Notes: generated by a model from the letters alone, not told the origin. A stretch of DNA of 64,000 nucleotides from Vibrio sp. PID17_43 (GCF_002608565.1 NZ_LIXM01000005.1:124001-188000); one strand, 5' to 3'; shown: positions 20,909 through 31,657, numbered from the stretch's first letter. Numbers and translations: made by a program.

Positions 20909-21775
20909 CTAAAACATCTGTATTTGCGAGTTGCCATCATTCGCTGGGAATACAGTCAAATTCGGCAGCGAGAGCTTAAGTTGTAGCTGTTTATACAGTT
21001 TTTCGGCAAGTTCTGGTGCCAGTACGTTATCTGGCGTGTGGATCATTAAATAAGGCTGAATGCCTTGTTCAACCCACATGGGTAACTTCTTTAGCCAAGG
21101 TTCGAAAAAGCGCAAGTTATCATCGATATCTGGGTGCCCAATAAAGCGAATCATCGGATGCTTAGCCGTTGCGATGGCATGGACAGGAACACGAGGTTTG
21201 TTTTGGTGTGCATCAATGACGGCTTCAGAGGTAGGCTCTGCAGCAAAAACGGGGCGACTGTCCATGATGATACGGTCAATACCGTTTTCTACTAACCATT
21301 GGTTGAGTTCTCGTTCCTCTTCTCCCTTGGAGAAAAACGCCATGTTGCGAACTTCAACCCCGAGTGGAAAGTTTGGCGAGAAACGGGAACAGAACTTTTT
21401 TAGCCGCCCGAGATGCTCTGGTCCAAATGCAGCAGGCAGTTGAATCGTCCACTGACCAACACGCTCATGCAGCGGCTCCATCATCTTCATGAAGTCTCGC
21501 AATTGCTCGTCACAGCCAATTAGCATTTGCTCGTGAGTAATGGCCTTTGGAAGCTTGAATGTGAACTTAAAATTGTCATGAGTAGCGGCTTTCCAGTTCA
21601 GCACCGTATTGCTCGTTGGTGTGGCGTAAAAGGTGGTGTTGCCTTCCACCGTATGAAATACCTGTGCGTATTTTTCTAAACGTTCAGCAGGTTTCGTTCC
21701 ACGGCCATAAAAGCTTTGTTGCCACTGGTTGTGCGACCACATGGTCAGCCCAAGTCGAAGGGGTAAAATGTCCAT
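20909..21775 (-). CDS. DUF72 family protein (YecE-like)
   Basis: A 288-aa TIM-barrel-like protein of the DUF72 family. It begins LRLGLTMWSHNQW and has the usual GNTTFYATP, FKFTFKLPKAITH, GQWTIQLPAAFGP and LGVEVRN segments. No function has been established for the family. It lies between cmoAB and aspS on the opposite strand to aspS; E. coli yecE is also near cmoAB and aspS, so the neighbourhood is ancient. Confidence 0.85.
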   Translation of the reverse strand: MDILPLRLGLTMWSHNQWQQSFYGRGTKPAERLEKYAQVFHTVEGNTTFYATPTSNTVLNWKAATHDNFKFTFKLPKAITHEQMLIGCDEQLRDFMKMMEPLHERVGQWTIQLPAAFGPEHLGRLKKFCSRFSPNFPLGVEVRNMAFFSKGEEERELNQWLVENGIDRIIMDSRPVFAAEPTSEAVIDAHQNKPRVPVHAIATAKHPMIRFIGHPDIDDNLRFFEPWLKKLPMWVEQGIQPYLMIHTPDNVLAPELAEKLYKQLQLKLSLPNLTVFPANDGNSQIQMF

Positions 21776-21819
21776 GGCTCATCTTCTCTTTTTCTGATGA
21801 AAGATACTTTACGAGAGTT

Positions 21820-21849
21820 TTGCTGAAATAGGTATTTTCACGCTATAAT
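21820..21849 (+). promoter_or_regulatory. Candidate aspS promoter
   Basis: TTGCTG (21820-21825) and a perfect TATAAT (21844-21849) are 18 bases apart, pointing towards aspS about 200 bases downstream. Recognised by eye only. Confidence 0.4.
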
Positions 21850-22048
21850 CATCAGCAATTTTTTCGTTTTGGTGTGGTTTTGAACATTTGTTGTACTAAA
21901 AAGCACCAGTGAATGATAAAACACAATTAATTGTATGTTGAGTGGTCGATTTTCATAGGCTTTCAGCGTATAAATAAATCTTTACTCTGCTTGGCAATGA
22001 GGCTGACAGAGCGTAGTTAACAATATTTGAGAGATTGGGAATTTCATT

Positions 22049-23824
22049 ATGCGTACCCATTACTGTGGTCACCTGAACAAGTCCCTTGCAGGACAAACTG
22101 TAGAACTTTGCGGCTGGGTTAACCGTCGTCGTGATTTAGGCGGTCTTATTTTTATCGATATGCGAGATCGCGAAGGTATCGTTCAGGTAGTTGTTGATCC
22201 AGATATGGCAGATGCGTATGAGGTGGCTAACACACTTCGTAATGAATTCTGTATCAAATTAACTGGTGAAGTTCGCGTTCGTCCAGAAAGCCAAGTAAAC
22301 AAAGACATGACAACGGGTGAAGTTGAGATCCTTGCGAAAGGTCTTGAAATCATTAACCGCTCTGACGTTCTGCCTCTGGACTTCAACCAAAAGAACTCTG
22401 AAGAGCAACGTCTGAAGTACCGTTACTTAGACCTACGTCGCCCAGAAATGAGCGACCGCATCAAGCTACGTGCTAAAGCGTCTAGCTTTGTTCGTCGTTT
22501 CCTAGATGACAACGGCTTCCTAGATATCGAAACTCCTGTACTAACGAAAGCGACACCAGAAGGGGCTCGTGACTACCTAGTACCAAGCCGTGTTCACAAA
22601 GGCAGCTTCTACGCGCTTCCTCAGTCACCACAGCTATTCAAACAGCTGCTAATGATGTCTGGTTTTGATCGTTACTACCAAATCGTTAAGTGTTTCCGTG
22701 ATGAAGACCTGCGTGCTGACCGCCAACCTGAATTCACTCAGATCGATATCGAAACGTCATTCATGACGGCTGATCAAGTACGTGAAAAAACGGAGCAGAT
22801 GATCCGTGAAATGTGGCAAGAGCTATTAAATGTTGATCTGGGCGAATTTCCAGTGATGTCATTTGAAGAAGCGGCACGTCGTTTCGGCAGTGACAAGCCA
22901 GACCTACGCAACCCACTTGAGCTGGTTGACGTGGCAGACATCCTAAAAGATGTTGATTTTAAAGTATTCTCAGGTCCTGCAAACGATGAAAAAGGTCGCG
23001 TAGCCGTGATCCGCGTACCAGGCGGGGCTGCACTGTCTCGTAAGCAAATCGATGAGTACACGAACTTCGTTGGTATCTACGGCGCGAAAGGCCTAGCATG
23101 GATGAAAGTAAACGACCGTGCAGCCGGCTTTGAAGGTGTCCAGTCTCCAGTGGCTAAATTTCTAAACGAAGAAGTAGTGGCGCAGCTACTTGAGCGTACA
23201 CAGGCTGAAACTGGCGATATCATCCTATTCGGTGCTGATAGCAAACGCGTTGTGACTGAAGCGATGGGCGCACTGCGTCTTAAGTTAGGTACTGACCTTG
23301 AGCTAACTGACAAGTCTGCTTGGAAACCGCTATGGGTTGTTGACTTCCCAATGTTTGAAGAAGACGACGAAGGTAACCTACATGCGATGCACCACCCGTT
23401 TACTTCTCCTCTTGGCCTAACCGCAGAAGAGTTGAAAGCGAACCCTGCATCAGCAAATTCAAATGCGTACGATATGGTTATCAACGGCTACGAAGTGGGC
23501 GGTGGTTCAGTACGTATTCATAACGCAGAAATGCAAGCTGCAGTATTTGATATTCTAGGTATCGATGCAGACGAGCAAAAACTGAAGTTTGGCTTCCTAT
23601 TAGACGCACTGAAATTTGGTACGCCTCCACACGCAGGTCTTGCATTCGGTCTAGACCGCCTAGTGATGCTGCTATGTGGTACTGATAATATCCGTGATGT
23701 TATTGCTTTCCCTAAAACAACAGCAGCGGCGTGTTTACTTACTGACGCTCCAAGCCTTGCAAATCCAGCCGCTCTTGAAGAGCTGGCGATAGCAGTAACG
23801 GCGGCAAAGAAAGACGCTGAATAA
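22049..23824 (+). CDS. aspS: Aspartate-tRNA ligase
   Basis: AspRS charges tRNA-Asp in the cytoplasm. The 591-aa protein is the standard bacterial type: an OB-fold anticodon domain beginning [16 protein letters not shown] with [12 protein letters not shown], a class II core with the motif 2 region [18 protein letters not shown], a GAD insertion domain (about 290-420), and motif 3 [12 protein letters not shown] near the end. There is no feature of the non-discriminating archaeal type. A terminator follows. Confidence 0.98.
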   Translation: MRTHYCGHLNKSLAGQTVELCGWVNRRRDLGGLIFIDMRDREGIVQVVVDPDMADAYEVANTLRNEFCIKLTGEVRVRPESQVNKDMTTGEVEILAKGLEIINRSDVLPLDFNQKNSEEQRLKYRYLDLRRPEMSDRIKLRAKASSFVRRFLDDNGFLDIETPVLTKATPEGARDYLVPSRVHKGSFYALPQSPQLFKQLLMMSGFDRYYQIVKCFRDEDLRADRQPEFTQIDIETSFMTADQVREKTEQMIREMWQELLNVDLGEFPVMSFEEAARRFGSDKPDLRNPLELVDVADILKDVDFKVFSGPANDEKGRVAVIRVPGGAALSRKQIDEYTNFVGIYGAKGLAWMKVNDRAAGFEGVQSPVAKFLNEEVVAQLLERTQAETGDIILFGADSKRVVTEAMGALRLKLGTDLELTDKSAWKPLWVVDFPMFEEDDEGNLHAMHHPFTSPLGLTAEELKANPASANSNAYDMVINGYEVGGGSVRIHNAEMQAAVFDILGIDADEQKLKFGFLLDALKFGTPPHAGLAFGLDRLVMLLCGTDNIRDVIAFPKTTAAACLLTDAPSLANPAALEELAIAVTAAKKDAE

Positions 23825-23858
23825 GCACTGATTTAGGTCATGCGATCGAATAAATAAA

Positions 23859-23888
23859 GAAAACTCCCGCACCCGCGGGAGTTTTTGT
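23859..23888 (+). terminator. Terminator after aspS
   Basis: AAACTCCCGC (23861-23870) pairs with GCGGGAGTTT (23875-23884) around a 4-base loop, then T-run. Confidence 0.85.
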
Positions 23889-23998
23889 TTAAGTGAAAGA
23901 GATCCCCCGAAGTAACCTCGAGATCCCAGACTCAGTGACAAAGCTAAGTATCCTGCCTCTTGAAGTCCTTTGGGAATAGTTTCTAAATAGGAATTTAC

Positions 23999-24520
23999 AT
24001 GTCAATCATTCTTGGAATTGACCCGGGCTCCCGTATCACAGGTTATGGTGTTATTCGCCAAAATGGCCGACACCTTCAATATTTGGGCAGCGGTTGTATT
24101 CGTATGTCTGAAAAAGAATTACCTGGCCGTCTGAAACAAATCTACGCAGGTGTCACAGAGATCATTACTCAATTTCAGCCAGATGTGTTTGCCATTGAAC
24201 AGGTGTTTATGTCTAAGAATGCGGATTCTGCACTTAAGCTTGGGCAAGCGCGTGGTAGTGCCATCGTGGCGGCGGTTAACGCTGATCTTCCGGTGTATGA
24301 ATACGCCGCGAGACTGATTAAACAGGCCGTGGTGGGCACTGGTGGAGCAGATAAAACACAAGTTCAGCATATGGTTCAGCACATGTTAAAACTGCCTGCT
24401 AAACCACAAGCCGATGCCGCAGATGCATTGGGTGTGGCGATTTGTCATGCCAATACCAATAAAACCTTAGTTGCCCTTGCTGGTAAAGCCTCCAGTGCGA
24501 GAAGAGGGCGCTATCGATAA
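23999..24520 (+). CDS. ruvC: Holliday junction resolvase RuvC
   Basis: RuvC cleaves four-way junctions made during recombination repair. The 173-aa protein has the four acidic metal ligands of the RNase H-like fold: Asp8 (LGIDPGS), Glu67 (AIEQVF), Asp139 and Asp142 (QADAADALG). The length is the same as E. coli RuvC. It precedes ruvA by 143 bases, and the LexA box in that gap means that ruvAB, not ruvC, is the likely SOS-controlled part. Confidence 0.97.
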   Translation: MSIILGIDPGSRITGYGVIRQNGRHLQYLGSGCIRMSEKELPGRLKQIYAGVTEIITQFQPDVFAIEQVFMSKNADSALKLGQARGSAIVAAVNADLPVYEYAARLIKQAVVGTGGADKTQVQHMVQHMLKLPAKPQADAADALGVAICHANTNKTLVALAGKASSARRGRYR

Positions 24521-24601
24521 ATTAGCATCTTTCGCAGCCTCACACGCAACGGTTTTACAACCTTCCCTTCTCTCAAAAAACACCCATTCACCGCACAAAG
24601 A

Positions 24602-24619
24602 ACTGGATGTCTATCCAGT
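24602..24619 (+). promoter_or_regulatory. LexA (SOS) box upstream of ruvAB
   Basis: CTGGATGTCTATCCAG (24603-24618) has the CTG-N10-CAG pattern of gammaproteobacterial LexA operators and resembles the E. coli ruvAB box. The palindrome extends to AAAGAACTGGAT/ATCCAGTTCTTT (24597-24624). It is centred about 53 bases before the ruvA GTG. Confidence 0.8.
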
Positions 24620-24663
24620 TCTTTATTATCCTGTCGCAAATTCATTTCCAAAGAGTATTTATA

Positions 24664-25275
24664 GTGATTGGACGTCTTCGCGGCACTCTGCTTGAAAAGC
24701 AACCACCTGAAGTTTTAATTGAAGTTAATGGCATTGGTTATGAAGTTCAGATGCCAATGAGCTGTTTCTACGAACTGCCAAATGTCGGCGAAGAAGCCAT
24801 TATTTATACTCACTTTGTTGTGCGTGAAGACGCACAATTGCTTTACGGTTTCAACACAGTGAAAGAGCGTGCACTTTTCCGTGAAGTAATCAAAGCGAAC
24901 GGCGTAGGTCCTAAACTAGGTCTAGGTATCCTTTCTGGCATGACGGCAACTCAGTTTGTATCGTGTGTTGAGCGTGAAGATATTTCTACACTGGTGAAAT
25001 TACCTGGTGTCGGTAAGAAAACTGCAGAACGCCTTGTGGTTGAAATGAAAGATCGCCTGAAAGGCTGGGGTGCCGGTGACTTGTTTACGCCATTTACGGA
25101 TGCAGCGCCTGCAGACTCTGGTGCGATGTCGAATAATGCAGAAGAGGAGGCGATCAGTGCGCTTCTTGCTCTAGGCTACAAGCCGACTCAAGCATCGAAA
25201 GTGGTTTCTCAGATCGCGAAACCGGATATGACCAGTGAGCAACTGATCCGTGACGCACTAAAGTCAATGGTGTAA
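24664..25275 (+). CDS. ruvA: Holliday junction branch migration protein RuvA
   Basis: RuvA binds four-way junctions as a tetramer and loads RuvB. The 203-aa protein begins with GTG at 24664 ([22 protein letters not shown] as a whole matches the family start); AAAGAG lies upstream. An OB-fold domain, two helix-hairpin-helix motifs ([12 protein letters not shown] and [12 protein letters not shown]) and the C-terminal RuvB-binding domain (about 155-203) are present. A longer frame beginning at 24607 would run through the LexA box and is rejected. ruvB follows 21 bases later. Confidence 0.96.
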   Translation: MIGRLRGTLLEKQPPEVLIEVNGIGYEVQMPMSCFYELPNVGEEAIIYTHFVVREDAQLLYGFNTVKERALFREVIKANGVGPKLGLGILSGMTATQFVSCVEREDISTLVKLPGVGKKTAERLVVEMKDRLKGWGAGDLFTPFTDAAPADSGAMSNNAEEEAISALLALGYKPTQASKVVSQIAKPDMTSEQLIRDALKSMV

Positions 25276-25296
25276 CGGAAAGTCCAAGGGAACAAT

Positions 25297-26301
25297 ATGA
25301 TTGAAGCCGATCGTTTAATTGCGCCAGAAAATCCTTCGTTTCGTGATGAAGATGTCATTGACCGTGCGATTCGTCCTAAAAAGCTGGCGGATTACCAAGG
25401 TCAGGACCACGTGCGCGCTCAGATGGAAATTTTCATCAAAGCCGCTCAACTGCGAAATGAAGCGCTCGACCACCTTTTGATTTTTGGTCCTCCAGGTTTG
25501 GGTAAAACCACGCTTGCGAACATCGTTGCCAATGAGATGGAAGTGAACATTCGAACCACTTCTGGTCCTGTATTAGAAAAAGCCGGGGACTTAGCTGCGC
25601 TGCTAACGAACCTTGAAGAAAACGATGTGTTGTTCATTGATGAGATCCACCGTCTTAGCCCAATGGTTGAAGAGGTATTGTATCCAGCAATGGAGGACTA
25701 TCAGTTAGACATCATGATTGGGGAGGGGCCAGCCGCTCGTTCAATTAAAATTGATTTGCCACCTTTTACTTTAATCGGTGCGACAACTCGTGCAGGCTCA
25801 CTAACGTCCCCATTGCGTGATCGTTTTGGTATTACACAGCGCCTTGAATATTACAAAGTGAACGATCTGCAAGATATCGTTCAACGCAGTGCAAACTGCC
25901 TTGGTCTTTCTATGGAATCGGAGGGCGCTCTGGAAGTGGCTCGCCGTGCTCGTGGTACGCCTCGTATTGCAAACCGCCTATTACGTCGCGTACGCGACTA
26001 TGCAGAGGTAAAAGGCAACGGTCATATTTGTGCTGATACCGCCGATAAAGCGCTAAACATGTTGGATGTCGACGCAAAAGGGTTTGATTATATGGACCGC
26101 AAACTGCTGTTAGCCATCATGGAGAAGTTTGGCGGTGGGCCTGTTGGCCTAGATAACATGGCCGCGGCAATTGGTGAAGAGAAAGACACTATTGAAGATG
26201 TACTTGAGCCATATCTTATCCAACAGGGCTATTTGCAACGAACCCCTCGCGGACGAATAGCGACGGATCGAGCTTATCTTCATTTCGGAATTGAAAAATA
26301 A
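25297..26301 (+). CDS. ruvB: Holliday junction DNA helicase RuvB
   Basis: RuvB is the AAA+ motor that drives branch migration with RuvA. The 334-aa protein has Walker A GPPGLGKT (64-71), Walker B FIDEIHRL (113-120), sensor 1 GATTRAG, an Arg finger in SPLRDRFG and the C-terminal winged helix with TPRGR. It is the last gene of the LexA-boxed ruvAB unit; a GC stem follows the stop. Confidence 0.97.
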   Translation: MIEADRLIAPENPSFRDEDVIDRAIRPKKLADYQGQDHVRAQMEIFIKAAQLRNEALDHLLIFGPPGLGKTTLANIVANEMEVNIRTTSGPVLEKAGDLAALLTNLEENDVLFIDEIHRLSPMVEEVLYPAMEDYQLDIMIGEGPAARSIKIDLPPFTLIGATTRAGSLTSPLRDRFGITQRLEYYKVNDLQDIVQRSANCLGLSMESEGALEVARRARGTPRIANRLLRRVRDYAEVKGNGHICADTADKALNMLDVDAKGFDYMDRKLLLAIMEKFGGGPVGLDNMAAAIGEEKDTIEDVLEPYLIQQGYLQRTPRGRIATDRAYLHFGIEK

Positions 26302-26310
26302 GATTTCACA

Positions 26311-26345
26311 ACTGAGCGTTACGCGCTCAGTCTTTGATAAATTTT
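26311..26345 (+). terminator. Probable terminator after ruvB
   Basis: ACTGAGCG (26311-26318) pairs with CGCTCAGT (26324-26331) around loop TTACG. The following T-stretch is short and interrupted. Confidence 0.55.
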
Positions 26346-26483
26346 GATCTATATCTCATTTGTTGTATTTTATTTCATGCGTTATAGGTAAGAAAAGTTC
26401 GCAGCTTGTTAATGCCCTGTTCCTCAAAGCCTGGTTATTTCTACTCTTTATTACTCATCCGTAACATGTCCTCTAAATATCGT

Positions 26484-26497
26484 TTGATCTGCATCAT
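26484..26497 (+). promoter_or_regulatory. Candidate FNR box 1 upstream of cydA
   Basis: TTGATctgcATCAT matches the FNR consensus TTGAT-N4-ATCAA at 9 of 10 fixed positions, 266 bases before the cydA start. Confidence 0.5.
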
Positions 26498-26533
26498 TGT
26501 GATGGTTTTTTGTTCAAATTCGACACATAAATA

Positions 26534-26547
26534 TTGATGCACATCAA
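26534..26547 (+). promoter_or_regulatory. Perfect FNR box upstream of cydA
   Basis: TTGATgcacATCAA is an exact match to the FNR consensus, 215 bases before the cydA start. It fits oxygen-responsive control of the bd oxidase. The 460-base gap from ruvB to cydA otherwise holds the ruvB stem and unassigned A/T-rich sequence. Confidence 0.75.
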
Positions 26548-26762
26548 AGCGGTTTCTCGCCATAAACCTTTTGAAACAATCTGTTTTTACAAGTAATATT
26601 AGCCTTAGCTATATTAGCTGATGCTTAACAATTAACTAACCAATGAAGCACATTTTTGCAACAACTTGCTGTGATATTTCAACACTTTTCAAGTGTGGAT
26701 AACACCTGGAAATAGATTGCAATATGTAGAGAGTGTCATTCAGCCGACACATAGGAGTTACC

Positions 26763-28349
26763 ATGATTGACGTAGTTGATCTATCGCGGTTGCAGTTTGC
26801 ACTGACAGCGATGTATCACTTCCTATTCGTACCATTGACCCTTGGTATGGCCTTTCTTTTGGCCATTATGGAATCGATGTACGTAATGACGAACAAGCAA
26901 ATCTACAAGGACATGACCAAGTTCTGGGGTAAGCTTTTTGGTATTAACTTTGCCCTTGGTGTGGCTACTGGCCTTACCATGGAATTCCAGTTTGGTACGA
27001 ACTGGTCTTACTACTCCCACTATGTAGGGGACATCTTCGGTGCGCCACTGGCGATCGAAGCTTTGGTCGCTTTCTTCCTGGAGTCCACTTTTGTTGGTCT
27101 ATTCTTCTTCGGGTGGGATCGTCTATCTAAACGTCAGCACTTGGCGGTAACCTGGCTGGTTGCGTTGGGCTCTAACTTCTCTGCACTTTGGATTCTTATC
27201 GCTAACGGTTGGATGCAAAACCCAGTGGGTGCGGAGTTCAATTTTGAAACCATGCGTATGGAAATGGTGAGCTTTGCTGACGTGGTGCTAAACCCAGTGG
27301 CACAGGTGAAATTTGTTCACACTGTGGCATCAGGTTATACCTGTGGTGCAATGTTTATCCTTGGTATTAGCTCATACTACCTAATTAAAGGTCGTGATAT
27401 CGCATTCGCGCGTCGTTCATTTGCTATTGCTGCATCTTTTGGTATGGCAGCAATCTTGTCTACCATCGTCCTTGGTGATGAATCAGGCTACGAGCTTGGT
27501 GAAGTTCAAAAAGTGAAACTGGCGGCAGTAGAAGCTGAATGGCACACAGAACCAGCACCGGCGGCGTTTACTCTGTTTGGTTTACCAAACCAAGAGACAA
27601 TGGAAACGGACTACGCTATCAAGATCCCTTACGTAATGGGCATTATCGCGACACGTTCATTCGATGAGCAAGTAACAGGCCTGCGTGAGCTACGTGATGA
27701 CCACGTAGATCGTATCCGTACTGGTATGTATGCGTATGAGCTATTAGAGAAACTGCGTGCGGGCGACAAGTCTGAAGCGAACATGACAGCGTTTGATGAA
27801 GTGAAAGGTGATCTAGGTTACGGTCTACTTCTAAAACGTTACACTGACAATGTTGTTGATGCGACTGAAGATCAAATCCAAGCTGCGGCGGATGATTCTA
27901 TTCCGACAGTATGGCCTCTATTCTGGTCGTTCCGCATCATGGTGGCGTGTGGCTTCATCATGCTATTCGTATTTGGTGCGGCATTCGTTCAAACATGTCG
28001 TCAGAAAATCGAACAGAAACAATGGGTTCTTAAAGCCGCACTATTCAGTATTCCACTACCTTGGATTGCTATTGAAGCAGGTTGGTTTGTTGCAGAATAC
28101 GGTCGTCAGCCGTGGGCTGTAGGTGAAATCCTGCCAGTTTACGTCGCGGCGTCAGCACTGACCGCGGCTCAAATCTGGACGTCACTATTTGCAATTCTAG
28201 CGCTTTACACGGTATTCCTGATTGCAGAAGTATACCTAATGGTGAAATTCGCACGTAAAGGTCCAAGTAGCCTAAAAACAGGCCGCTACCACTTCGAGCA
28301 AAATGCTGACTCTGTTGAAGACAAAGTTAGCCGCCAAGTAGAAGCGTAA
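26763..28349 (+). CDS. cydA: Cytochrome bd ubiquinol oxidase subunit I
   Basis: CydA carries the quinol site and hemes b558, b595 and d of the low-oxygen terminal oxidase in the inner membrane. The 528-aa protein begins [19 protein letters not shown] with the heme ligand His19; the long Q-loop after [10 protein letters not shown] marks the E. coli-like L subfamily. [12 protein letters not shown] and [14 protein letters not shown] are near-identical to E. coli. ATG 26763 is chosen because AGGAG precedes it; the open frame extends 10 codons upstream without a better site. cydB, cydX and ybgE follow as one operon. Confidence 0.97.
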   Translation: MIDVVDLSRLQFALTAMYHFLFVPLTLGMAFLLAIMESMYVMTNKQIYKDMTKFWGKLFGINFALGVATGLTMEFQFGTNWSYYSHYVGDIFGAPLAIEALVAFFLESTFVGLFFFGWDRLSKRQHLAVTWLVALGSNFSALWILIANGWMQNPVGAEFNFETMRMEMVSFADVVLNPVAQVKFVHTVASGYTCGAMFILGISSYYLIKGRDIAFARRSFAIAASFGMAAILSTIVLGDESGYELGEVQKVKLAAVEAEWHTEPAPAAFTLFGLPNQETMETDYAIKIPYVMGIIATRSFDEQVTGLRELRDDHVDRIRTGMYAYELLEKLRAGDKSEANMTAFDEVKGDLGYGLLLKRYTDNVVDATEDQIQAAADDSIPTVWPLFWSFRIMVACGFIMLFVFGAAFVQTCRQKIEQKQWVLKAALFSIPLPWIAIEAGWFVAEYGRQPWAVGEILPVYVAASALTAAQIWTSLFAILALYTVFLIAEVYLMVKFARKGPSSLKTGRYHFEQNADSVEDKVSRQVEA

Positions 28350-28366
28350 AGCAAGGAGATAACAAG

Positions 28367-29503
28367 ATGTTTGATTACGAAATCTTGCGACTCATCTGGT
28401 GGGTACTGATCGGTGTTCTACTAGTTGGTTTTGCAATTACAGATGGTTTCGATATGGGTGTGGGCGCGCTTGTACCTATTATCGGCAAAAACGACACGCA
28501 ACGTCGTGTCATGATTAACTCAATTGCTCCGCACTGGGATGGTAACCAAGTTTGGCTTATCACCGCTGGTGGTGCATTGTTCGCCGCTTGGCCTTTGGTT
28601 TACGCGACATCGTTCTCAGGTTTCTACCTAGCGATGATCCTCACTCTGGCTGCACTTTGGCTACGTCCAATTGGTTTGGACTACCGTTCAAAAATTGAAG
28701 ACAAAAAATGGCGTAATACTTGGGATATTTGTATCTCAATCAGTGGCTTCGTTCCACCAATCATCTTTGGTGTGGCGTTTGGTAATCTTCTACAAGGTGT
28801 ACCATTCCAGTTGAACGATTTCCTGATGCCAACGTACCACGGTTCATTCTTTGGCCTACTAAACCCATTTGCACTGCTATGTGGTCTAGTTAGCTTGTTC
28901 ATGATCCTGATGCAAGGTGCGACTTGGCTACAAATGAAGACCACTGGCGAAGTACACACACGTGCTCGTAACGTAGCTCAGCTTACTGGTCTACTAACAG
29001 TGGTTGCTTTTGTTGTGGCTGGTTTCTGGATCCAAAATATCGACGGTTACGTAATTGTGGGTGGCATCGATACAGCGGCACCATCAAACCCTCTGAATAA
29101 AGAAGTGATTCGTGAGGCAGGTGCGTGGATGAAGAACTTTGAAAATTACCCTCTACTGTGGGCTGCGCCGGTATTAGGCATGGCAATGCCGCTGCTGGCT
29201 GTGTTGGCATCACGTCTAGAAAAGTGTGGTTTGGCGTTCTTGACTTCAAGCCTTGGTAACGCCGGTGTCATCTTTACTGCTGGTTTTGCAATGTTCCCAT
29301 TCATCATGCCGTCGGATCTTGTACCAAGCCACAGCTTAACGATGTGGGATGCAACATCATCGGAATTGACGTTAAACCTAATGACAGGTGTTGCGTTTGT
29401 CATGGTTCCAATCATCCTTGCTTACACGTCTTGGACTTACTACAAGATGTTTGGTCGCCTTGATGACAAGTTCATTGAAGAAAACAAAAACTCACTTTAC
29501 TAA
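28367..29503 (+). CDS. cydB: Cytochrome bd ubiquinol oxidase subunit II
   Basis: CydB is the second large membrane subunit, structurally related to CydA but without hemes. The 378-aa protein begins MFDYEILRLIWWVLIG, includes DGFDMGVGAL, HWDGNQVWLITAGGA and TLNLMTGVAF, and shows about nine hydrophobic helices. It starts 17 bases after cydA with AAGGAG upstream. Confidence 0.97.
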   Translation: MFDYEILRLIWWVLIGVLLVGFAITDGFDMGVGALVPIIGKNDTQRRVMINSIAPHWDGNQVWLITAGGALFAAWPLVYATSFSGFYLAMILTLAALWLRPIGLDYRSKIEDKKWRNTWDICISISGFVPPIIFGVAFGNLLQGVPFQLNDFLMPTYHGSFFGLLNPFALLCGLVSLFMILMQGATWLQMKTTGEVHTRARNVAQLTGLLTVVAFVVAGFWIQNIDGYVIVGGIDTAAPSNPLNKEVIREAGAWMKNFENYPLLWAAPVLGMAMPLLAVLASRLEKCGLAFLTSSLGNAGVIFTAGFAMFPFIMPSDLVPSHSLTMWDATSSELTLNLMTGVAFVMVPIILAYTSWTYYKMFGRLDDKFIEENKNSLY

Positions 29504-29515
29504 GGGGCATTGACT

Positions 29516-29623
29516 ATGTGGTATTTCGCGTGGATTCTAGGTGTACTACTTGCTTGTGCATTCGGTATCATCAATGCTCTTTGGTTAGAGCACACAGAAA
29601 TGATGGATGAAGACAGTGAGTAA
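29516..29623 (+). CDS. cydX: Cytochrome bd small subunit CydX
   Basis: A 35-aa single-pass membrane protein starting MWYFAWILGVLLACAFG, nearly identical to E. coli CydX (YbgT), which is needed for stability and activity of the bd oxidase. A Glu (E25, in WLEH) follows the helix. AAGGGG lies 8 bases before the ATG, and cydB ends 12 bases upstream. Confidence 0.95.
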   Translation: MWYFAWILGVLLACAFGIINALWLEHTEMMDEDSE

Positions 29624-29918
29624 TCTCGCTGACAAGGTAGCAAAGTTACACGCCCCAATGGATAAGACTCCCTTGAGAGTCTTATCTCTAATCCTCGGTT
29701 TGATGCACGTAGGATTGGTGATGTGGGATCCTGATGCTTACCATCGAGCAATTGGTGGCTTTAACGCAGTGATCGTTCCGGCAATGATTTGGGCAATGTG
29801 CTCAAGCATGGTGTATGGGGTGGGCTTCAAGCCGAAAAAATGGTACTGGCAAGTGTTGTTTAGCCCATATTTTTCACTCGCTATCTTAATTTATCTGACT
29901 GCACTGTATTTCATGTAG
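29607..29918 (+). CDS. ybgE: Cyd operon protein YbgE
   Basis: A 103-aa protein with three hydrophobic segments, in the usual fourth place of the cyd operon. LGLMHVGLVMWDPDAY and the FKPKKWYWQVLFSPYFS stretch fit the YbgE family. It overlaps the cydX end; the start is ATG 29607 (17-base overlap) or GTG 29616 (8-base overlap). Its exact role is not established. Confidence 0.85.
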   Translation: MKTVSNLADKVAKLHAPMDKTPLRVLSLILGLMHVGLVMWDPDAYHRAIGGFNAVIVPAMIWAMCSSMVYGVGFKPKKWYWQVLFSPYFSLAILIYLTALYFM

Positions 29919-29960
29919 ACGTTACACTCAACAATGCAGTTGGTTACTAAATCATCGAAC

Positions 29961-29995
29961 AAAAGCCAAGCGCTTCGCTTGGCTTTTATTTTTTC
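29961..29995 (+). terminator. Terminator of the cyd operon
   Basis: AAAAGCCAAGC (29961-29971) pairs with GCTTGGCTTTT (29977-29987) around a 5-base loop, then T-rich sequence. Confidence 0.85.
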
Positions 29996-30089
29996 TACAA
30001 AAATCAAAAATATTCTATTAGCTTAGTACCAATTATGGCCGCTTCAGTTATAGTGATTGCTTTAAAGAATTGAATGTATTGGAACTCCC

Positions 30090-30509
30090 TTGCTAGGCAC
30101 AACAAATCCCTTCCGCTGGCCGATCACCGTGTATTATGAAGATACCGATGCGGGTGGCGTTGTATATCACTCAAATTATTTAAAATTCTTTGAACGTGCA
30201 CGCACTGAAATGTTGCGTGCAAAAGGCATTTCTCAACATGTGTTATTGGAACAAAACATAGGCTTTGTTGTCCGACACATGGATATCGATTTCAACCAAG
30301 GGGCTAGATTAGACGAGCATTTGACCGTTCTAACCCGAGTGTCAGAAATAAAACGTGCGTCCCTGCAATTCTGTCAAGAGTTAGTCAATGATGAAGGCAA
30401 AACATTGTGCAAGGCAATTGTTAAGGTAGCATGTATCGATAATAAGAAAATGAAGCCAATAGCTATTCCATCATTGATAAATTCGGAGCTAACAAATAGT
30501 GACTGCTGA
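30090..30509 (+). CDS. ybgC: Acyl-CoA thioester hydrolase YbgC
   Basis: A 139-aa hot-dog-fold thioesterase found at the head of tol-pal operons. The catalytic motif [16 protein letters not shown] contains the key Asp. Members hydrolyse short or long acyl-CoAs and are linked to phospholipid metabolism. The start is probably TTG 30090, giving [18 protein letters not shown], colinear with the E. coli protein; GGAA lies just upstream. No in-frame ATG is available. It overlaps tolQ by 11 bases. Confidence 0.9.
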   Translation: MLGTTNPFRWPITVYYEDTDAGGVVYHSNYLKFFERARTEMLRAKGISQHVLLEQNIGFVVRHMDIDFNQGARLDEHLTVLTRVSEIKRASLQFCQELVNDEGKTLCKAIVKVACIDNKKMKPIAIPSLINSELTNSDC

Positions 30510-31197
30510 TATTTCCATTTTAGACCTCTTTCTTCAGGCCAGTCTGTTGGTAAAGCTTGTGATGCTAACCCTACTAGGTATGTCAATCGCATCATGGGCA
30601 ATGATCATTAAGCGCAGCAAAGTACTGTCTCAGGCATCGAAAAGTGCGGAGTCGTTTGAAGATAAGTTTTGGTCGGGCACTGACCTTTCTCAGTTATATC
30701 AAAAAGTGAAAGGTCGTAAAGACGACATTGAAGGGACAGAAGAAATCTTCTACGCAGGATTCACTGAGTTTGCCCGCTTACGTAAGAGTAACGCAAACTC
30801 TCCTGCTTACATCATGGAAGGCACCGGTCGTGCAATGCGTGTTGCGGTTGCTCGTGAAGTTGATGAACTGGAGACCAGTTTGCCTTTTCTGGCAACAGTG
30901 GGTTCTATCAGCCCATACATCGGCCTGTTTGGTACGGTGTGGGGGATCATGCACGCATTTATCGCGTTAGGTGAGGTAAAGCAAGCGACCCTTTCGATGG
31001 TTGCACCAGGTATCGCAGAAGCACTTATCGCGACAGCAATGGGCCTGTTTGCCGCGATTCCTGCCGTGATGGCTTACAACCGATTAAGCAACAAAGTGAG
31101 CAAACTTGAGCACACCTACGCCACTTTCTCTGAAGAATTCCACAGCATTTTGCACCGTCAAGCAATGGCGGGTCGAGACAGCGCAAGTAAGGAATAA
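30499..31197 (+). CDS. tolQ: Tol-Pal system motor protein TolQ
   Basis: TolQ is the proton-channel stator subunit (MotA/ExbB family) of the Tol-Pal envelope constriction machine. The 232-aa protein has three transmembrane helices and the family core [27 protein letters not shown], with [26 protein letters not shown]. It begins with GTG 30499, overlapping ybgC. tolR starts 3 bases after its stop. Confidence 0.96.
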   Translation: MTADISILDLFLQASLLVKLVMLTLLGMSIASWAMIIKRSKVLSQASKSAESFEDKFWSGTDLSQLYQKVKGRKDDIEGTEEIFYAGFTEFARLRKSNANSPAYIMEGTGRAMRVAVAREVDELETSLPFLATVGSISPYIGLFGTVWGIMHAFIALGEVKQATLSMVAPGIAEALIATAMGLFAAIPAVMAYNRLSNKVSKLEHTYATFSEEFHSILHRQAMAGRDSASKE

Positions 31198-31200
31198 GTC

Positions 31201-31644
31201 ATGGCGGGTTACCAACCTAAAAAGCGCAAAATGACAGCAGAAATCAACGTTGTTCCATATATCGACGTTATGCTTGTATTGCTGATCATTTTCATGGCGA
31301 CCGCACCATTTGTCACTCAAGGGGTGGATGTTGATCTTCCAAAAACATCCACCGCTGAATCCATGCAAGAACTCGCAGGTGATACAGACAGTAGCTTCAT
31401 CATTATTGAAATTGATCGTGACGGTAATTTAGGCCTAAGCGTGAATGATGAAGAGATGCAACGTGGTCTGTCATTGCAAGATGTGATTGTGCATGTGAAA
31501 GCTGAACGTTCTATCAAGCCTGATTCTCCCGTTGCAGTTGGTGGTGATGCGGCAACTCCGTATGCCGACGTGGTCATTCTACTAGATGAGTTAAGTCGTG
31601 CTGGCATTCCTAAAGTGGGTCTGATGACTGATATCAGAGAATAG
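31201..31644 (+). CDS. tolR: Tol-Pal system protein TolR
   Basis: TolR is an ExbD/MotB-like subunit. The 147-aa protein has one N-terminal helix with the essential Asp in NVVPYIDVMLVLLIIFM and a periplasmic domain ending near VGLMTD. It works with TolQ to couple proton flow to TolA. It begins 3 bases after tolQ. Confidence 0.95.
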   Translation: MAGYQPKKRKMTAEINVVPYIDVMLVLLIIFMATAPFVTQGVDVDLPKTSTAESMQELAGDTDSSFIIIEIDRDGNLGLSVNDEEMQRGLSLQDVIVHVKAERSIKPDSPVAVGGDAATPYADVVILLDELSRAGIPKVGLMTDIRE

Positions 31645-31657
31645 ACATCGAATATCT

